64,000 bases of DNA from DASXHY01 sp036272195 (GCA_036272195.1 DATAZE010000024.1:215354-279353), one strand, 5' to 3'; positions 17,726-26,357 are shown, counted from the stretch's first letter. A program made the numbers and translations. The notes: a model not told the origin generated them from the sequence alone.

Positions 17726-18316
17726 ATGTCTGCCTTCCTTGTCTATCTTTTTTGTCTCGCGGTAGGATTTGTATTCGTCGTGGTGTCCGCGATGTTGGGC
17801 CATCTCTTTGGTGGCGCTCACGGGCATGTGGGCGGCAGCGGCGGCCATGCCGAGGCCGGTGGCGATAGCAGCGATTCGCCGGGGGTGTCGCTATTCAGCC
17901 CGATCATCATGGCGGCGTTCGTGACCTCATTCGGCGCATTTGGCCTGGCGTTTTCGCAAATTGAAGCCACCCGGCGGCCGCTGCTGAGCGCGCCCCTGGC
18001 GATCGTTGGTGCGTTTATCGTCGCGTCGGCGCTCGTGGCTGTTTTAAGAAAAGTAATGAGAGCGTCAGACAGTTCGAGCGAATCCCGGGTTTCCAGCCTG
18101 CCCGGCTGTGTGGCAACGGTAATCTCGGCAATTCCCGCCAGTGGAGTGGGTGAAATCGCTTATATCCAGGCCGGCACTCGTTACACCGCGCCCGCCCGCG
18201 AAGAAGATGGACTCTCGGTAAGCACCGGAAAAGCCGTCACGATTACACGCATTGTCGGGCAGCAATGTTATGTCAGCGCCGTCCCCGCAAAGTCTGTTCC
18301 CAATCCTGCCACTTGA
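17726..18316 (+). CDS. NfeD-like membrane protein
   Basis: 196 residues. N-terminal membrane helix (about 4-28), a His/Gly-rich loop (GGAHGHVGGSGGHAEAGG), two further membrane helices (about 55-78 and 88-106), then a C-terminal OB-fold-like domain (GCVATVISAIPASGVGEIAYIQAGTRYTAPAR). This matches the short NfeD/YuaF class that is encoded next to flotillins. The neighbouring flotillin starts 8 bp downstream, supporting the call. The family helps organise membrane microdomains with flotillin; the molecular action is not settled. A start at 17726 is well placed before the first helix. Confidence 0.8.
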   Translation: MSAFLVYLFCLAVGFVFVVVSAMLGHLFGGAHGHVGGSGGHAEAGGDSSDSPGVSLFSPIIMAAFVTSFGAFGLAFSQIEATRRPLLSAPLAIVGAFIVASALVAVLRKVMRASDSSSESRVSSLPGCVATVISAIPASGVGEIAYIQAGTRYTAPAREEDGLSVSTGKAVTITRIVGQQCYVSAVPAKSVPNPAT

Positions 18317-18324
18317 AACTATTT

Positions 18325-19848
18325 ATGATCATTCATCCTTTACTCGCCGACCTCCTCACTGCTCCCGTCATCATCGTGGCCGGCGTCGTCCTCGGCGTCG
18401 TCATTTTGGCCGTCTTTGTGGCCGTGATGAGTCGCTACACGAAAGTTGGCCCCAACGAAGTGCTGGTCGCTTCCGGCATGAAGCACAAATACACCGATCC
18501 CGACGGCACCGTGCGCCCGCGCGGTTTCCGCATCAAGAAAGGCGGCGGCACGTTCGTGGTGCCGATGCTCGAAAAGGTGGACATCCTTTCCCTGGAGTTG
18601 ATGACCATCGATGTGCAGACGCCGGAAGTGTACACCAGCAAAGGCGTGCCGGTGAAGGTCGACGGTGTGGCGCAAGTCAAAATCAAAGGCGATGATATTT
18701 CCATTTCCACGGCCGCTGAACAATTCCTCAGCAAAACCACCGATGAAATCAAAAGCGTGGCCATGCAAACGCTGGAAGGCCATTTGCGCGCCATTCTCGG
18801 CACGATGACGGTCGAGGAAATTTACCAGAACCGCGACGCCTTCGCCTCGAAAGTGCAGGAAGTCGCCGCCGGTGACATGGCCAACATGGGCCTCGGCATC
18901 GTAAGCTTTACGATTCGCGATATCCGCGATTCCCAAGGTTACCTCGACGCTTTGGGCAAACCGCGCATCGCGCAGGTCAAACGCGACGCACAAATCGCCC
19001 AGGCCGAGGCCGATCGCGACGCCATGATCAAGTCTTCGCAGGCAACGCAGGCGGGCCAGGAAGCGAAATTTGCGGCGGATTCAAAAATCGCGGAGGCGCA
19101 ACGGGATTATCAATCGAACATCGCGCAATACCAGGCCACCGTTAACCAGAAAAAAGCCGAAGCCGACCTCGCCTACGATTTGCAGAAATTCAAGACCGGC
19201 CAGCTCGTGAAGGCGGAAGAGGTGCAGGTCAACATCGTGGAAAAACAGAAGCAGATTGAATTGCAGCAGCAGGAAATTCTCCGCCGTCAAAAAGAATTGG
19301 AAGCGACCGTGCAAAAACCTGCCGATGCGGAACGCTACCGGGTGGAGACGTTGGCGAACGCCACGAAATTCCAGCTTGAAACCGAAGCGGCGGGTGCCGC
19401 TTCGGCCGCCAAGGCAAAAGGTTTTGCCAATGCGGACGTCTCCAAAGCGACCGGCATGGCCGAAGCCGAAGCCAACAAAGCGCGCGGTCTTGCTGAAGCC
19501 GCGGTCATCGAGGCCCAGGGCAAAGCCACTGCCTCCTCCATGCAGGCCAAGGCCGAATCGTTCAAGCAATACAACGAAGCGGCGGTTATTGAAATGATTG
19601 TGCGCGTGCTGCCGGAAATCGCAGGCAAGATCAGCGAACCGCTCGCCAAGACCGAGAAGATGGTCATCATCAACAGCGGCAACGGCCCCGGCGGCGGCGC
19701 GAGCAAATTGACTGGCGACGTCACCCAGATCATTGCGCAATTGCCCCCGGTGCTGGAGAGTTTGACCGGCGTGAAGTTCGAGAAATTGCTGGAGCAAGTG
19801 CCGGCGCTTAAAAACGCGATGGCTAAAAACGACAAGGAGCAAACCTGA
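18325..19848 (+). CDS. Flotillin-like SPFH protein
   Basis: 507 residues. One N-terminal membrane segment (VIIVAGVVLGVVILAVFVAVM, about 14-34), an SPFH/band 7 domain (about 40-200; VGPNEVLVASG .. VPVKVDGVAQVKI .. LEGHLRAILGTMTVEEIY), then a long Ala/Glu/Lys-rich coiled-coil with the flotillin EA repeats (AEAEANKARGLAEAA) and a C-terminal oligomerisation tail. Scaffolds ordered membrane domains on the cytoplasmic face. The ATG at 18325 gives the proper N-terminus; an earlier in-frame start (18265) lies inside the NfeD-like gene. Part of a six- or seven-gene run with very short gaps. Confidence 0.9.
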   Translation: MIIHPLLADLLTAPVIIVAGVVLGVVILAVFVAVMSRYTKVGPNEVLVASGMKHKYTDPDGTVRPRGFRIKKGGGTFVVPMLEKVDILSLELMTIDVQTPEVYTSKGVPVKVDGVAQVKIKGDDISISTAAEQFLSKTTDEIKSVAMQTLEGHLRAILGTMTVEEIYQNRDAFASKVQEVAAGDMANMGLGIVSFTIRDIRDSQGYLDALGKPRIAQVKRDAQIAQAEADRDAMIKSSQATQAGQEAKFAADSKIAEAQRDYQSNIAQYQATVNQKKAEADLAYDLQKFKTGQLVKAEEVQVNIVEKQKQIELQQQEILRRQKELEATVQKPADAERYRVETLANATKFQLETEAAGAASAAKAKGFANADVSKATGMAEAEANKARGLAEAAVIEAQGKATASSMQAKAESFKQYNEAAVIEMIVRVLPEIAGKISEPLAKTEKMVIINSGNGPGGGASKLTGDVTQIIAQLPPVLESLTGVKFEKLLEQVPALKNAMAKNDKEQT

Positions 19849-19850
19849 TT

Positions 19851-20117
19851 ATGGGATGGGGAAGAATGATGTTACTCGGAAATGTCGGGCAACAACTCGA
19901 CATTGGCGACCTGGGAAACGCGATCGAGCAAATGCGCGGCGACTTTGCGCAGAAAGATCAGGTCGACCGCGAGCAGGGGCACGACATTACACAGTTGCGG
20001 AACGAAAATCACGAATTGAAGCTATATCTCGCAACGTTGATTCGTTTGTTGGTTTCTAAAGGCGTTGTGAAGCAGGAGGAAGTGAAGACCATCGTGTCTG
20101 CCATCGACAAAACCTGA
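19851..20117 (+). CDS. Small coiled-coil protein downstream of flotillin
   Basis: 88 residues starting 2 bp after the flotillin stop. The central part is a polar helix (DLGNAIEQMRGDFAQKDQVDREQGHDITQLRNE, cited in parts: IEQMRGDF, ITQLRNENHELKLYL), followed by LIRLLVSKGVVKQEEVKTIV. No known family. An alternative start is the ATG at 19866. Tight spacing suggests it is co-translated with flotillin and may bind its coiled coil; this is inference. Confidence 0.65.
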   Translation: MGWGRMMLLGNVGQQLDIGDLGNAIEQMRGDFAQKDQVDREQGHDITQLRNENHELKLYLATLIRLLVSKGVVKQEEVKTIVSAIDKT

Positions 20118-20131
20118 ACGAAAGGAAAGTT

Positions 20132-20341
20132 ATGTTTACCCTACCCGTATTCGGCGCATTGTTTTTTTTGCCCGTTGGAATATTCGGCATCTTGGCATTG
20201 GTGTTTTGGGTTTGGATGCTCATTGACGCAATTCAGAATCCGAGCCTTTCCGGAAGCCAGAGAATCGTGTGGGTGCTGGTCATTCTTTTTCTGAATCTTC
20301 TGGGCGCGCTGATTTATCTCCTGGCCGGTCGGCGGTCGTAA
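20132..20341 (+). CDS. Small two-helix membrane protein (PLDc_N-like)
   Basis: 69 residues, two membrane helices (about 8-32 and 44-65) separated by DAIQNPSLSGSQRIVW. The pattern, with W.W..D after the first helix and N..G...Y at the second, matches the phospholipase D N-terminal (PLDc_N) small membrane domain, here without any nuclease domain. A good ribosome site (AAAGGAAAG) precedes the ATG. Lies in the flotillin cluster, 14 bp after the coiled-coil gene and 20 bp before the carbonic anhydrase start. Confidence 0.8.
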   Translation: MFTLPVFGALFFLPVGIFGILALVFWVWMLIDAIQNPSLSGSQRIVWVLVILFLNLLGALIYLLAGRRS

Positions 20342-20361
20342 GAGAATTTGATGAACAGCCA

Positions 20362-21198
20362 ATGCGCCTTTTCGAAGCCATCGTAGACGCCAATCACCGA
20401 GCGATCGCCGGTGACGCGAAGGCCGGTGTCCACGTGGCGGATTTTGAAAATGAACTGCCGGTCATCGCTCTCACCTGCGTTGACCCCCGTCTCAATGCGC
20501 TGTTCCCAAATGTGCTGGGGCTGCCGGGCGAGGAGTTCATCTGGCTGCGCAACGCCGGCAACATCATCACCGGCCCGCTGAGCAGCACCATGCGCTCGCT
20601 GGCGCTGGCGTGTGCCGTGAAGGGCGGCAAAGAAATTGCCATCATCGGCCACACGGATTGCCAGGTCGGCAAAACGACCACGATGCAATTGCTGGAGAAA
20701 TTGGAAGCATTGGGTGTGAAGCGGCATTTGCTGCCCGAAAATCTCAACGAATTTTTTGGCATGTTCGGCAGCGACCGCCAAAACGTCATCAAAGCCTGCG
20801 ATTTTGTCCGCGGGAGCCCGCTCATCGGCCCGAAAATTCCCGTGCACGGTCTGCTCGTCGATATCCAAACCGGCAAGCTCGAATGGCTCGTAAATGGTTA
20901 TCAGAATCTGGGGACAATAAGTGATCGCTGGAATGAAACGGTGAAATCCGCCGGCCATACCATCGACATGATGAAGTCGCTGACCGATTTCCAGATCGGT
21001 GAAATGAAATTTCCCGATACGAAAATCGGTGAGACGGTCACCAAAGCCGAGGATTGGCTCGAGAAAAAAGTGGAGCAAATGCAAATCAAGCCCGTGTCGT
21101 CCGTTCCGCCGCCCCCTGCCCCGCCCGCACAACCGCCAAAAATCCCGGTGCCGCCGACGATTCGTCCGCGCATGCACATCCGGCGGGAAGGAAAATAA
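20362..21198 (+). CDS. Beta-class carbonic anhydrase with Pro-rich tail
   Basis: 278 residues. Zinc ligands of the beta class are visible: Cys39 with the Asp41-Arg43 dyad in ALTCVDPRL, and His97 plus Cys100 in IGHTDCQVG. Interconverts CO2 and bicarbonate in the cytosol. ATG 20362 fits the domain start (MRLFEAIVDANHRAI). After the enzyme domain (about 1-200) there is a 70-80-residue extension with a helix (TVTKAEDWLEKKVEQMQIK) and a Pro-rich end (VPPPPAPPAQPPKIPVPP) and basic tail, unusual for the family. Placement behind NfeD/flotillin suggests the tail may tether the enzyme to the membrane cluster; inference. Confidence 0.87.
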   Translation: MRLFEAIVDANHRAIAGDAKAGVHVADFENELPVIALTCVDPRLNALFPNVLGLPGEEFIWLRNAGNIITGPLSSTMRSLALACAVKGGKEIAIIGHTDCQVGKTTTMQLLEKLEALGVKRHLLPENLNEFFGMFGSDRQNVIKACDFVRGSPLIGPKIPVHGLLVDIQTGKLEWLVNGYQNLGTISDRWNETVKSAGHTIDMMKSLTDFQIGEMKFPDTKIGETVTKAEDWLEKKVEQMQIKPVSSVPPPPAPPAQPPKIPVPPTIRPRMHIRREGK

Positions 21199-21200
21199 TT

Positions 21201-21890
21201 ATGGCGCCTGCCGAAAAACCCCGACGCCACGGCTGCCTTTTTTGGGGCGGGATCATCGCGGGCATTCTTTTGTTGCTCGCCCTGCTCGCGGGTTACTCCG
21301 GCTACCGCTATATCCGCCACCTCGTTTACACGTATACCGACACCAAACCGCTCGAAATGCCCACGGTGCAAATGTCCGGCACCGAAATAACGAACCTTCA
21401 GAAACGGGTGCAGAATTTCGACACGGCCCTCAAAGCGAATAAATCCGTCGAGCCGATGATTCTCACGGCGGACGAAATTAACGCGCTTATCGCCGACGCC
21501 ACCAAAAGCAATTCACCCACGCCGGTGCGCCTTTATTTCAGCTTTAATGAAGATCGCGTTCAGGCGCAATTGAGCTTGCCGACGGACGGTTTGAACGTGC
21601 GAATGCTCAAAGGACGCTACTTCAATGGCACCGGCGATTTTGCCGTGTCATTGCACAACGGTCGGCTGATGCTGAATGTAAAGTCGTTGTCCGTGAAAGG
21701 AAAACCGCTCCCGGATCAATTCATGCAATCTCTTCGCGGGGAAAATTTCGCTGATTCCTGGACCAACGACGTGGAACTGAACCAGGCGCTGGCGAAACTT
21801 CAGGAAGTAAAGATCGCAAACGGCAAGCTGATTGTCGTCCCCAGGCTAAACGAAACCAATTCGGCGCCCAACTTGGAATCCCCCAAATAG
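21201..21890 (+). CDS. Membrane-anchored protein, paralogue A
   Basis: 229 residues, starting 2 bp after the carbonic anhydrase stop. The basic N-terminus (EKPRRHGCLFWGG) precedes a single membrane helix (about 14-33); the rest is extracytoplasmic if the positive-inside rule holds. The soluble part contains LTADEINALIAD, LKGRYFNGTGDFAVSLHNGRL and KIANGKLIVVP, which recur in the downstream paralogue (22087-22734). The family is not named with confidence. The first ATG in the frame (21054) lies inside the carbonic anhydrase gene and is unlikely. Confidence 0.75.
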   Translation: MAPAEKPRRHGCLFWGGIIAGILLLLALLAGYSGYRYIRHLVYTYTDTKPLEMPTVQMSGTEITNLQKRVQNFDTALKANKSVEPMILTADEINALIADATKSNSPTPVRLYFSFNEDRVQAQLSLPTDGLNVRMLKGRYFNGTGDFAVSLHNGRLMLNVKSLSVKGKPLPDQFMQSLRGENFADSWTNDVELNQALAKLQEVKIANGKLIVVPRLNETNSAPNLESPK

Positions 21891-21913
21891 CAGGCACATT
21901 TCAGCCCCCGTTT

Positions 21914-21985
21914 GTAGTTCCGCCTTCAGGCGGTTCGGCGCATTTTTCACACCCCGACCGCGTAAACGCGGAACTCCAAACACTG
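21914..21985. repeat. Palindromic repeat pair (GTAGTTCCGCCTTCAGGCGG family)
   Basis: GTAGTTCCGCCTTCAGGCGG at 21914-21933 and an inverted partner CCGCGTAAACGCGGAACTCC near 21958-21978. The first 20 bases are identical to 39747-39766, inside the release factor 3 gene. Confidence 0.8.
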
Positions 21986-22086
21986 GTCCGGGTATATATG
22001 TTCCGGGATACAACCCAGGTAAAAGGTACGGAGAAATGCTCATAGCCAGCCGGCTTCGTCTTGGTTTAAGTTGTCGAAACTAATTT

Positions 22087-22734
22087 ATGCCTGACCCGCA
22101 ACAGAGACGCAAACGCGGTTGTTTATTCTACGCCGGCATTATCGGCGCGGTATTATTGGTCGTGCTCTTGCTCGGCGCGTTCTTCGGAATTCGCTATGCC
22201 AAGGGGCTGGTCAGTCAATTGACAGATGTGCAGCCGATGCCCTTGCCCACCGTGCAATTGCCAGAGGTGCAATTGTTCCAACTGCACGATCGCGTGGATA
22301 CCTTTCGCGACTCGGTTCGCAATGGCGAGTCCGTCGCGCCGCTCGAACTTTCGGCCGACGAACTCAACGCGCTCATCGAAACCGATCCCGCCATGGCAGC
22401 GCTCAAAAACCATCTTTTCGTTTCCATTACGAACAGCCAGCTATACGCGCAAGTCAGTTTTCCGGCGGAGGACCTGGGCATGGTCCGGCTGCGCGGCCGA
22501 TACATCAACGCCAATGGAATGTTCAACGTCGGTTTAACCAATGGCGAATTACAGATTACCGCGGTTTATCTTAGCGCGAAGGGCCAACCCCTCCCGCGCA
22601 ATATCATGCGAGAGATTGCCCGCGAAAATCTCGCGGATAAATTCAACTCCGATCCGCGGGCCGCCGCCGGCTTAAAGCGGCTTCAAGCCGTTCAGGTCAA
22701 AGACGGGAAATTGATCATCGTGCCGCAGAAATAA
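22087..22734 (+). CDS. Membrane-anchored protein, paralogue B
   Basis: 215 residues. Same plan as the protein at 21201: basic start (QQRRKRGCLFYAG), one membrane helix (about 13-35), then a soluble domain with LSADELNALIE, MVRLRGRYINANGMFNVGLTNGELQ and VKDGKLIIVP. The two share the GCLF...GIIxG anchor and the motif order, so they arose by duplication; the intervening 196 bp carry a repeat pair. Its stop is 22 bp from the convergent dGTPase-like stop. Confidence 0.75.
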   Translation: MPDPQQRRKRGCLFYAGIIGAVLLVVLLLGAFFGIRYAKGLVSQLTDVQPMPLPTVQLPEVQLFQLHDRVDTFRDSVRNGESVAPLELSADELNALIETDPAMAALKNHLFVSITNSQLYAQVSFPAEDLGMVRLRGRYINANGMFNVGLTNGELQITAVYLSAKGQPLPRNIMREIARENLADKFNSDPRAAAGLKRLQAVQVKDGKLIIVPQK

Positions 22735-22756
22735 GTACACAAATCCGCGCCCGCTC

Positions 22757-23911
22757 TCACCCGGCGCCTTCCGGGAAAATCCGCTCATGCTCCTGTATCG
22801 CGTAACGGTCGGTCATTCCCGCCAGGTAATCACACACGGCGCGATATTTTCCAATTTTGCGAATGCGTTGGCGCGCGTGCTCGCCGATCTCTGCGGTATG
22901 CTTCACATAATAACCAAACAAATCGCGCAACAACTGTTTCGCGCGCAAGTGCGGCTCGTTCACCACCGGATTGAAATACAAATTTTTGTAAAGATACTTG
23001 CGCAGCTCGATGTTCAGCTTCCGTCGTTCCGGGCTGTATTGAATGAGCGCCTTGGAAAAAAGCCGGACCTCGTCCGCGGATTGCACGTCTGCCGTCTCGA
23101 TCATCCGCTCGCTCGTTTCCACCACGTCCTTCACCTGCAAATCGATCAAGGTGCGAATAATGAAATAGCGCCGGCATTCATCCGGCAAATTTCCATGCTC
23201 CTTTTTCACCAATCGCGCCGCGTAGGCCCAGATGCGGACCTCGCGCGCCAATTTTTTTTCCGAAAGCAACCCGGATTCGAGACCGTCATCGAGATCGTGG
23301 CTGTAATACGTGATTTCATCCGCGAGATTGGCAATTTGCGCTTCGAGTGAAGAATTTTTCGCGTCGAAATCGGCGCGTTTGCTCGGGTGATCGAACGCGG
23401 TGTAATGCTTGACCAATCCTTCGCGGACTTCCCAGCTCAGGTTAAGCCCTGGGAAATCCGGATATTTTTGTTCCAATTCTTCCACGATGCGCAGGCTGTG
23501 ACGGTTGTGCTCAAAGCCGCCGTGCTTTTTCATCAATTCATCCAGGACCGTCTCGCCCTTGTGGCCGAAGGGTGAATGGCCCAGGTCATGCGCCAGCGCG
23601 ATGACTTCGACCAGGTCCTCATTGAGCTTGAGCGGGCGGGCGATGTTCCGCGAAATCGCCGCGACTTCCATCGTGTGGGTCAGACGCGTACGAAGATGAT
23701 CGCCGGTGCCGTTGAGAAAAACCTGGGTCTTGTATTCCAGCCGGCGGAAGGCGCGCGAATGAATCACGCGATCGCGGTCGCGTTGGTATTGAGTACGCCA
23801 TTCGGGCGGAGCTTCCGCAAATTTACGTCCGCGTGTGTCGGCGCTGAGTTGTGCGTACGGCGCGAGAATACGGCGCTCGATTTCTTCGAGTTCAATGCGT
23901 GTGCGCGGCAT
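22757..23911 (-). CDS. dgt: dGTP triphosphohydrolase-like protein
   Basis: 384 residues, the length of the dGTPase-like (type 2) family. HD-superfamily residues: RAFRRLEYKTQV (about 54-65), H in TRLTHTMEVAAI (about 76-87), HD in ALAHDLGHSPFGHKGE (about 108-123). Later features include NRHSLRIVEELEQKYPDFPGLNL and LADEITYYSHDLDDGLESG. Hydrolyses dNTPs to deoxynucleosides and triphosphate, thereby tuning the nucleotide pool. ATG 23911 (MPRTRIELEEIERR) is the natural start. Separate from the IspH gene (stop 24061) by 149 bp containing a palindromic element (about 24009-24056). Confidence 0.88.
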   Translation of the reverse strand: MPRTRIELEEIERRILAPYAQLSADTRGRKFAEAPPEWRTQYQRDRDRVIHSRAFRRLEYKTQVFLNGTGDHLRTRLTHTMEVAAISRNIARPLKLNEDLVEVIALAHDLGHSPFGHKGETVLDELMKKHGGFEHNRHSLRIVEELEQKYPDFPGLNLSWEVREGLVKHYTAFDHPSKRADFDAKNSSLEAQIANLADEITYYSHDLDDGLESGLLSEKKLAREVRIWAYAARLVKKEHGNLPDECRRYFIIRTLIDLQVKDVVETSERMIETADVQSADEVRLFSKALIQYSPERRKLNIELRKYLYKNLYFNPVVNEPHLRAKQLLRDLFGYYVKHTAEIGEHARQRIRKIGKYRAVCDYLAGMTDRYAIQEHERIFPEGAG

Positions 23912-24004
23912 GGGGAAGGCTAGAGGAAAAAGCTGCCGGAAGTCAATTAGGGGAGCGCGCCCTCGCGGCGCACATCGACGCTCGAAAATTTATGATTTCT
24001 CACA

Positions 24005-24056
24005 CTCCGTGTTCGGCGCGAGGCGCGCCGAACGGCAGCCGTGGCGACTACCCTAC
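24005..24056. repeat. GC-rich palindromic element
   Basis: GTTCGGCGCG-AG-GCGCGCCGAAC near 24009-24033 followed by GCAGCCGTGGCGACTACC. Lies between the ispH stop and the dgt start (both minus). Confidence 0.6.
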
Positions 24057-24060
24057 CCCG

Positions 24061-25296
24061 CTAATTCGCCAGCAGATGCTGAACGGAAATTCCCCGCAAT
24101 TCAAACAGGCGGCGAATCGTATCCTCGATCAGGTTGTTCGGGCACGAAGCCCCGGCCGTCACGCCCACCGTAACCTTTCCGGACGGCAGCCAGTTCGGTG
24201 TTTCCACTTCCTGATGCTTGTGCTGGTCATAATGGACGATGAGCTTGTCCGAAACCATTTTGGCCGCGTTCTTGATGAAATACGTCGGCAGCTTGGCCTC
24301 GCCCATTTCCGCCAGATGCGACGTGTTCGAAGAATTATAACCACCGATGACGATCAGCAAATCCATCGGCTCGCGGAGAAGTTTTTGCAAGGCATCCTGC
24401 CGGTCCTGCGTGGCGCCGCAAATCGTGTCGAAAAAGCGAAAATGCTTTTCAATCTCGCTCTCGCCATATTTCTGGATCATCGCCTGTTTGATGCGGCGCT
24501 GCACTTCTTCCGTTTCACCGCGCAACATCGTCGTCTGATTCGCCACGCCGACCGCCTGAAGATGCGTATCCGGATCAAAGCCCGCCGAATACGCGCCTTT
24601 GAATTTTTCGAGGAACTCGTTTTTATCGCCGCCGTTCAGGATGTAGTTACAGACATAATCCGTTTCCGCCAGCGTGAAAACCACCAGGTAATGGCCGCTG
24701 CCATAAGCGCGCGCTTGCGAAGTCGTCGCTTTGGTTTCCTCGTGCTTGGCCTTGCCGTGAATGATGCTCGTGACGTTTTCCTTGGAATATTGCCGCACGC
24801 GTTTCCACACGCTCATCACGTCGCCACAGGTCGTGTCGACCGGGATGCAACCTTTCTCTTCGATCTTCTTCCGCGTGCCGACCTCAGTTCCAAAGGCCGG
24901 GATGATGACGGCATCGCCTGATTTCAGGCACGATAATTCCTCATCCGTGGGCTTGGGCGAGATGATCTGGATGCCCATATTGCGGATCTGATCGTTGACC
25001 TCGGGGTTATGGATGATTTCGCCGAGGAGATAAATGGGTGTGTTGGGGGAATTTTCAGAAAAGTATTTTTTGGCAGCGTAGGCAAGGTCGATGGCACGCT
25101 CCACGCCGTAGCAAAAACCGAATTCCTTCGCCAGCTTCACCGTCAGGCTGTCGGCCGCAAGCACGCCCCCGTGAGCGCGGATGCGCTCCACCAATTCGCT
25201 GCGATAATGAGAAAGCACCTGGGCCTGCACGGTTTCCATGATATCGGGCCGACGCAGGTTAATCTTTTGAGGCGCGGAAGGCGCGGTAGCTGACAT
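24061..25296 (-). CDS. ispH: 4-hydroxy-3-methylbut-2-enyl diphosphate reductase
   Basis: 411 residues. Last enzyme of the MEP pathway, giving IPP and DMAPP. The three iron-sulfur ligands are Cys62 (FGFCYGVERA), Cys157 (DTTCGDVMS) and Cys293 (DTICGATQDRQ). This is the long IspH type known from cyanobacteria and plants (about 400 residues), with extra sequence after the second cysteine (RAYGSGHYLVVF, the DKNEFLEKF region). The motif GAS(T)P near the end is GASCP here (Cys385). An N-terminal extension of about 45 residues precedes the core. Single gene; start ATG 25296 is near the tRNA-Pro gene. Confidence 0.92.
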   Translation of the reverse strand: MSATAPSAPQKINLRRPDIMETVQAQVLSHYRSELVERIRAHGGVLAADSLTVKLAKEFGFCYGVERAIDLAYAAKKYFSENSPNTPIYLLGEIIHNPEVNDQIRNMGIQIISPKPTDEELSCLKSGDAVIIPAFGTEVGTRKKIEEKGCIPVDTTCGDVMSVWKRVRQYSKENVTSIIHGKAKHEETKATTSQARAYGSGHYLVVFTLAETDYVCNYILNGGDKNEFLEKFKGAYSAGFDPDTHLQAVGVANQTTMLRGETEEVQRRIKQAMIQKYGESEIEKHFRFFDTICGATQDRQDALQKLLREPMDLLIVIGGYNSSNTSHLAEMGEAKLPTYFIKNAAKMVSDKLIVHYDQHKHQEVETPNWLPSGKVTVGVTAGASCPNNLIEDTIRRLFELRGISVQHLLAN

Positions 25297-25393
25297 AACT
25301 GCAATCTAACATGCCCTCCGCGAGCGTCCAGCCGAAAGCCCAGCCGAAAAGCATTGCGCAACGGCCTCAATACGTGGATATTCGCACCTGCGT

Positions 25394-25471
25394 CGGAGCG
25401 TAGCTCAGCCTGGCTAGAGCACTTGCTTTGGGAGCAAGACGTCGCAGGTTCGAATCCTGTCGCTCCGACCA
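25394..25471 (+). tRNA. tRNA-Pro (TGG)
   Basis: 78 nt including an encoded CCA. Acceptor CGGAGCG pairs with CGCTCCG, discriminator A, then CCA. D arm AGCTCAGCCTGGCTAGAGC; anticodon stem CTTGC/GCAAG with loop TTTGGGA giving anticodon TGG; T arm CAGG-TTCGAAT-CCTG. Confidence 0.96.
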
Positions 25472-25979
25472 TTTTCTTTTCCCCTTCCTTGTTCCGCCTT
25501 TTGCGCGTCTAATCCGACGCGGAGTTCCTTCCCTGATTTCAACAACCGTCCCTACTCTGAGCTTTGATAACTTAATTATTTTTTAACGCTCACCACATTA
25601 CAAAGGCATCACAAAGTCATTCATTGGAGCAGTGGCGTTATTTCACAAACGCGGCCGTTCGCGAGCAGACATCGAACTTTTAATACCTACAGACACCTTT
25701 TCGTATCTATAAACGCGCTGCCTGCGCAAATTACAACACCTCGCTTGCAAGAATTTACCCACGCTTCCCAACGTTGCTGCAATTAAATTCAGTAAATTGT
25801 TGATATTAAAAAAAGATTAACGCGTGGCACCTCCTTTGCTTGGGGAACCGCCATGTTGATGGCTCGTTAATTTACTCGAGAAACGAAGCGGAAATAAAAC
25901 GCAGGTTTATTTCCGAATTTCTCCAGGCGATAGCAAACCAAACCCAACCATCACCAAACCAAAACACTAACGACCGTTC
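25472..25979. other. Upstream regulatory region of glnK-amtB copy 1
   Basis: About 500 bp, AT-rich for this genome. Contains the sigma-54 promoter at 25825-25840. No protein-coding frame or clear NtrC consensus pair (TGCACC-N5-GGTGCA) is seen; activator sites are expected in 25550-25800. Confidence 0.6.
25825..25840 (+). promoter_or_regulatory. Sigma-54 promoter of glnK-amtB copy 1
   Basis: TGGCAC-CTCCT-TTGCT fits the -24/-12 consensus TGGCAC-N5-TTGCW exactly. Transcription would start near 25852, giving a leader of about 128 nt before the glnK ATG (25980). Confidence 0.88.
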
Positions 25980-26318
25980 ATGAAAAAAATCGAAGCGATC
26001 ATAAAACCATTCAAGCTCGAAGAAGTGAAGGACGCGCTTGGCGAACTCGGCATCGAGGGCATGACCGTCACGGAAGTCAAAGGCTTCGGACGGCAAAAAG
26101 GCCACACGGAAATCTATCGCGGCAGTGAATACACCGTGGATTTCCTTCCCAAAATCAAACTGGAAATCGTCGCCCCCAATGACCGCGTGGACGCTGCGAT
26201 TGCCGCCATCGTCAAAGCGGCCAAGACCGGCAAAATCGGCGATGGAAAAGTTTTTGTTTCCAACATCGAAGATGCCGTCCGGATCCGCACTGACGAACGA
26301 GGCGACAAAGCCGTTTAA
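25980..26318 (+). CDS. glnK: PII nitrogen regulatory protein, copy 1
   Basis: 112 residues, standard PII length. Tyr51 in the T-loop (YRGSEYTVDF) is the uridylylation site; the B-loop TGKIGDGKVFV and C-terminal RIRTDERGDKAV are typical. Senses ATP/ADP and 2-oxoglutarate and docks on AmtB to stop ammonium uptake when nitrogen is plentiful. Followed by amtB after 39 bp, and preceded by a sigma-54 promoter, so it is expected to be induced under nitrogen limitation. Nearly identical over its first half to the copy at 31952. Confidence 0.95.
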   Translation: MKKIEAIIKPFKLEEVKDALGELGIEGMTVTEVKGFGRQKGHTEIYRGSEYTVDFLPKIKLEIVAPNDRVDAAIAAIVKAAKTGKIGDGKVFVSNIEDAVRIRTDERGDKAV

Positions 26319-26357
26319 CCGCAAACTTCCAAACTAAACAACTGATCCTAACGACAG

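Noticed and set aside
25143..25472. Minus-strand frame MVGATGFEPATSCSQSK... across the tRNA-Pro gene
   Set aside because: It is the antisense translation of the tRNA (a well-known false protein, TGFEPATSCSQS) followed by antisense of ispH.
25550..25800. NtrC binding sites upstream of the first sigma-54 promoter
   Set aside because: No pair matching TGCACC-N5-GGTGCA was found by eye; only the promoter core is supported.
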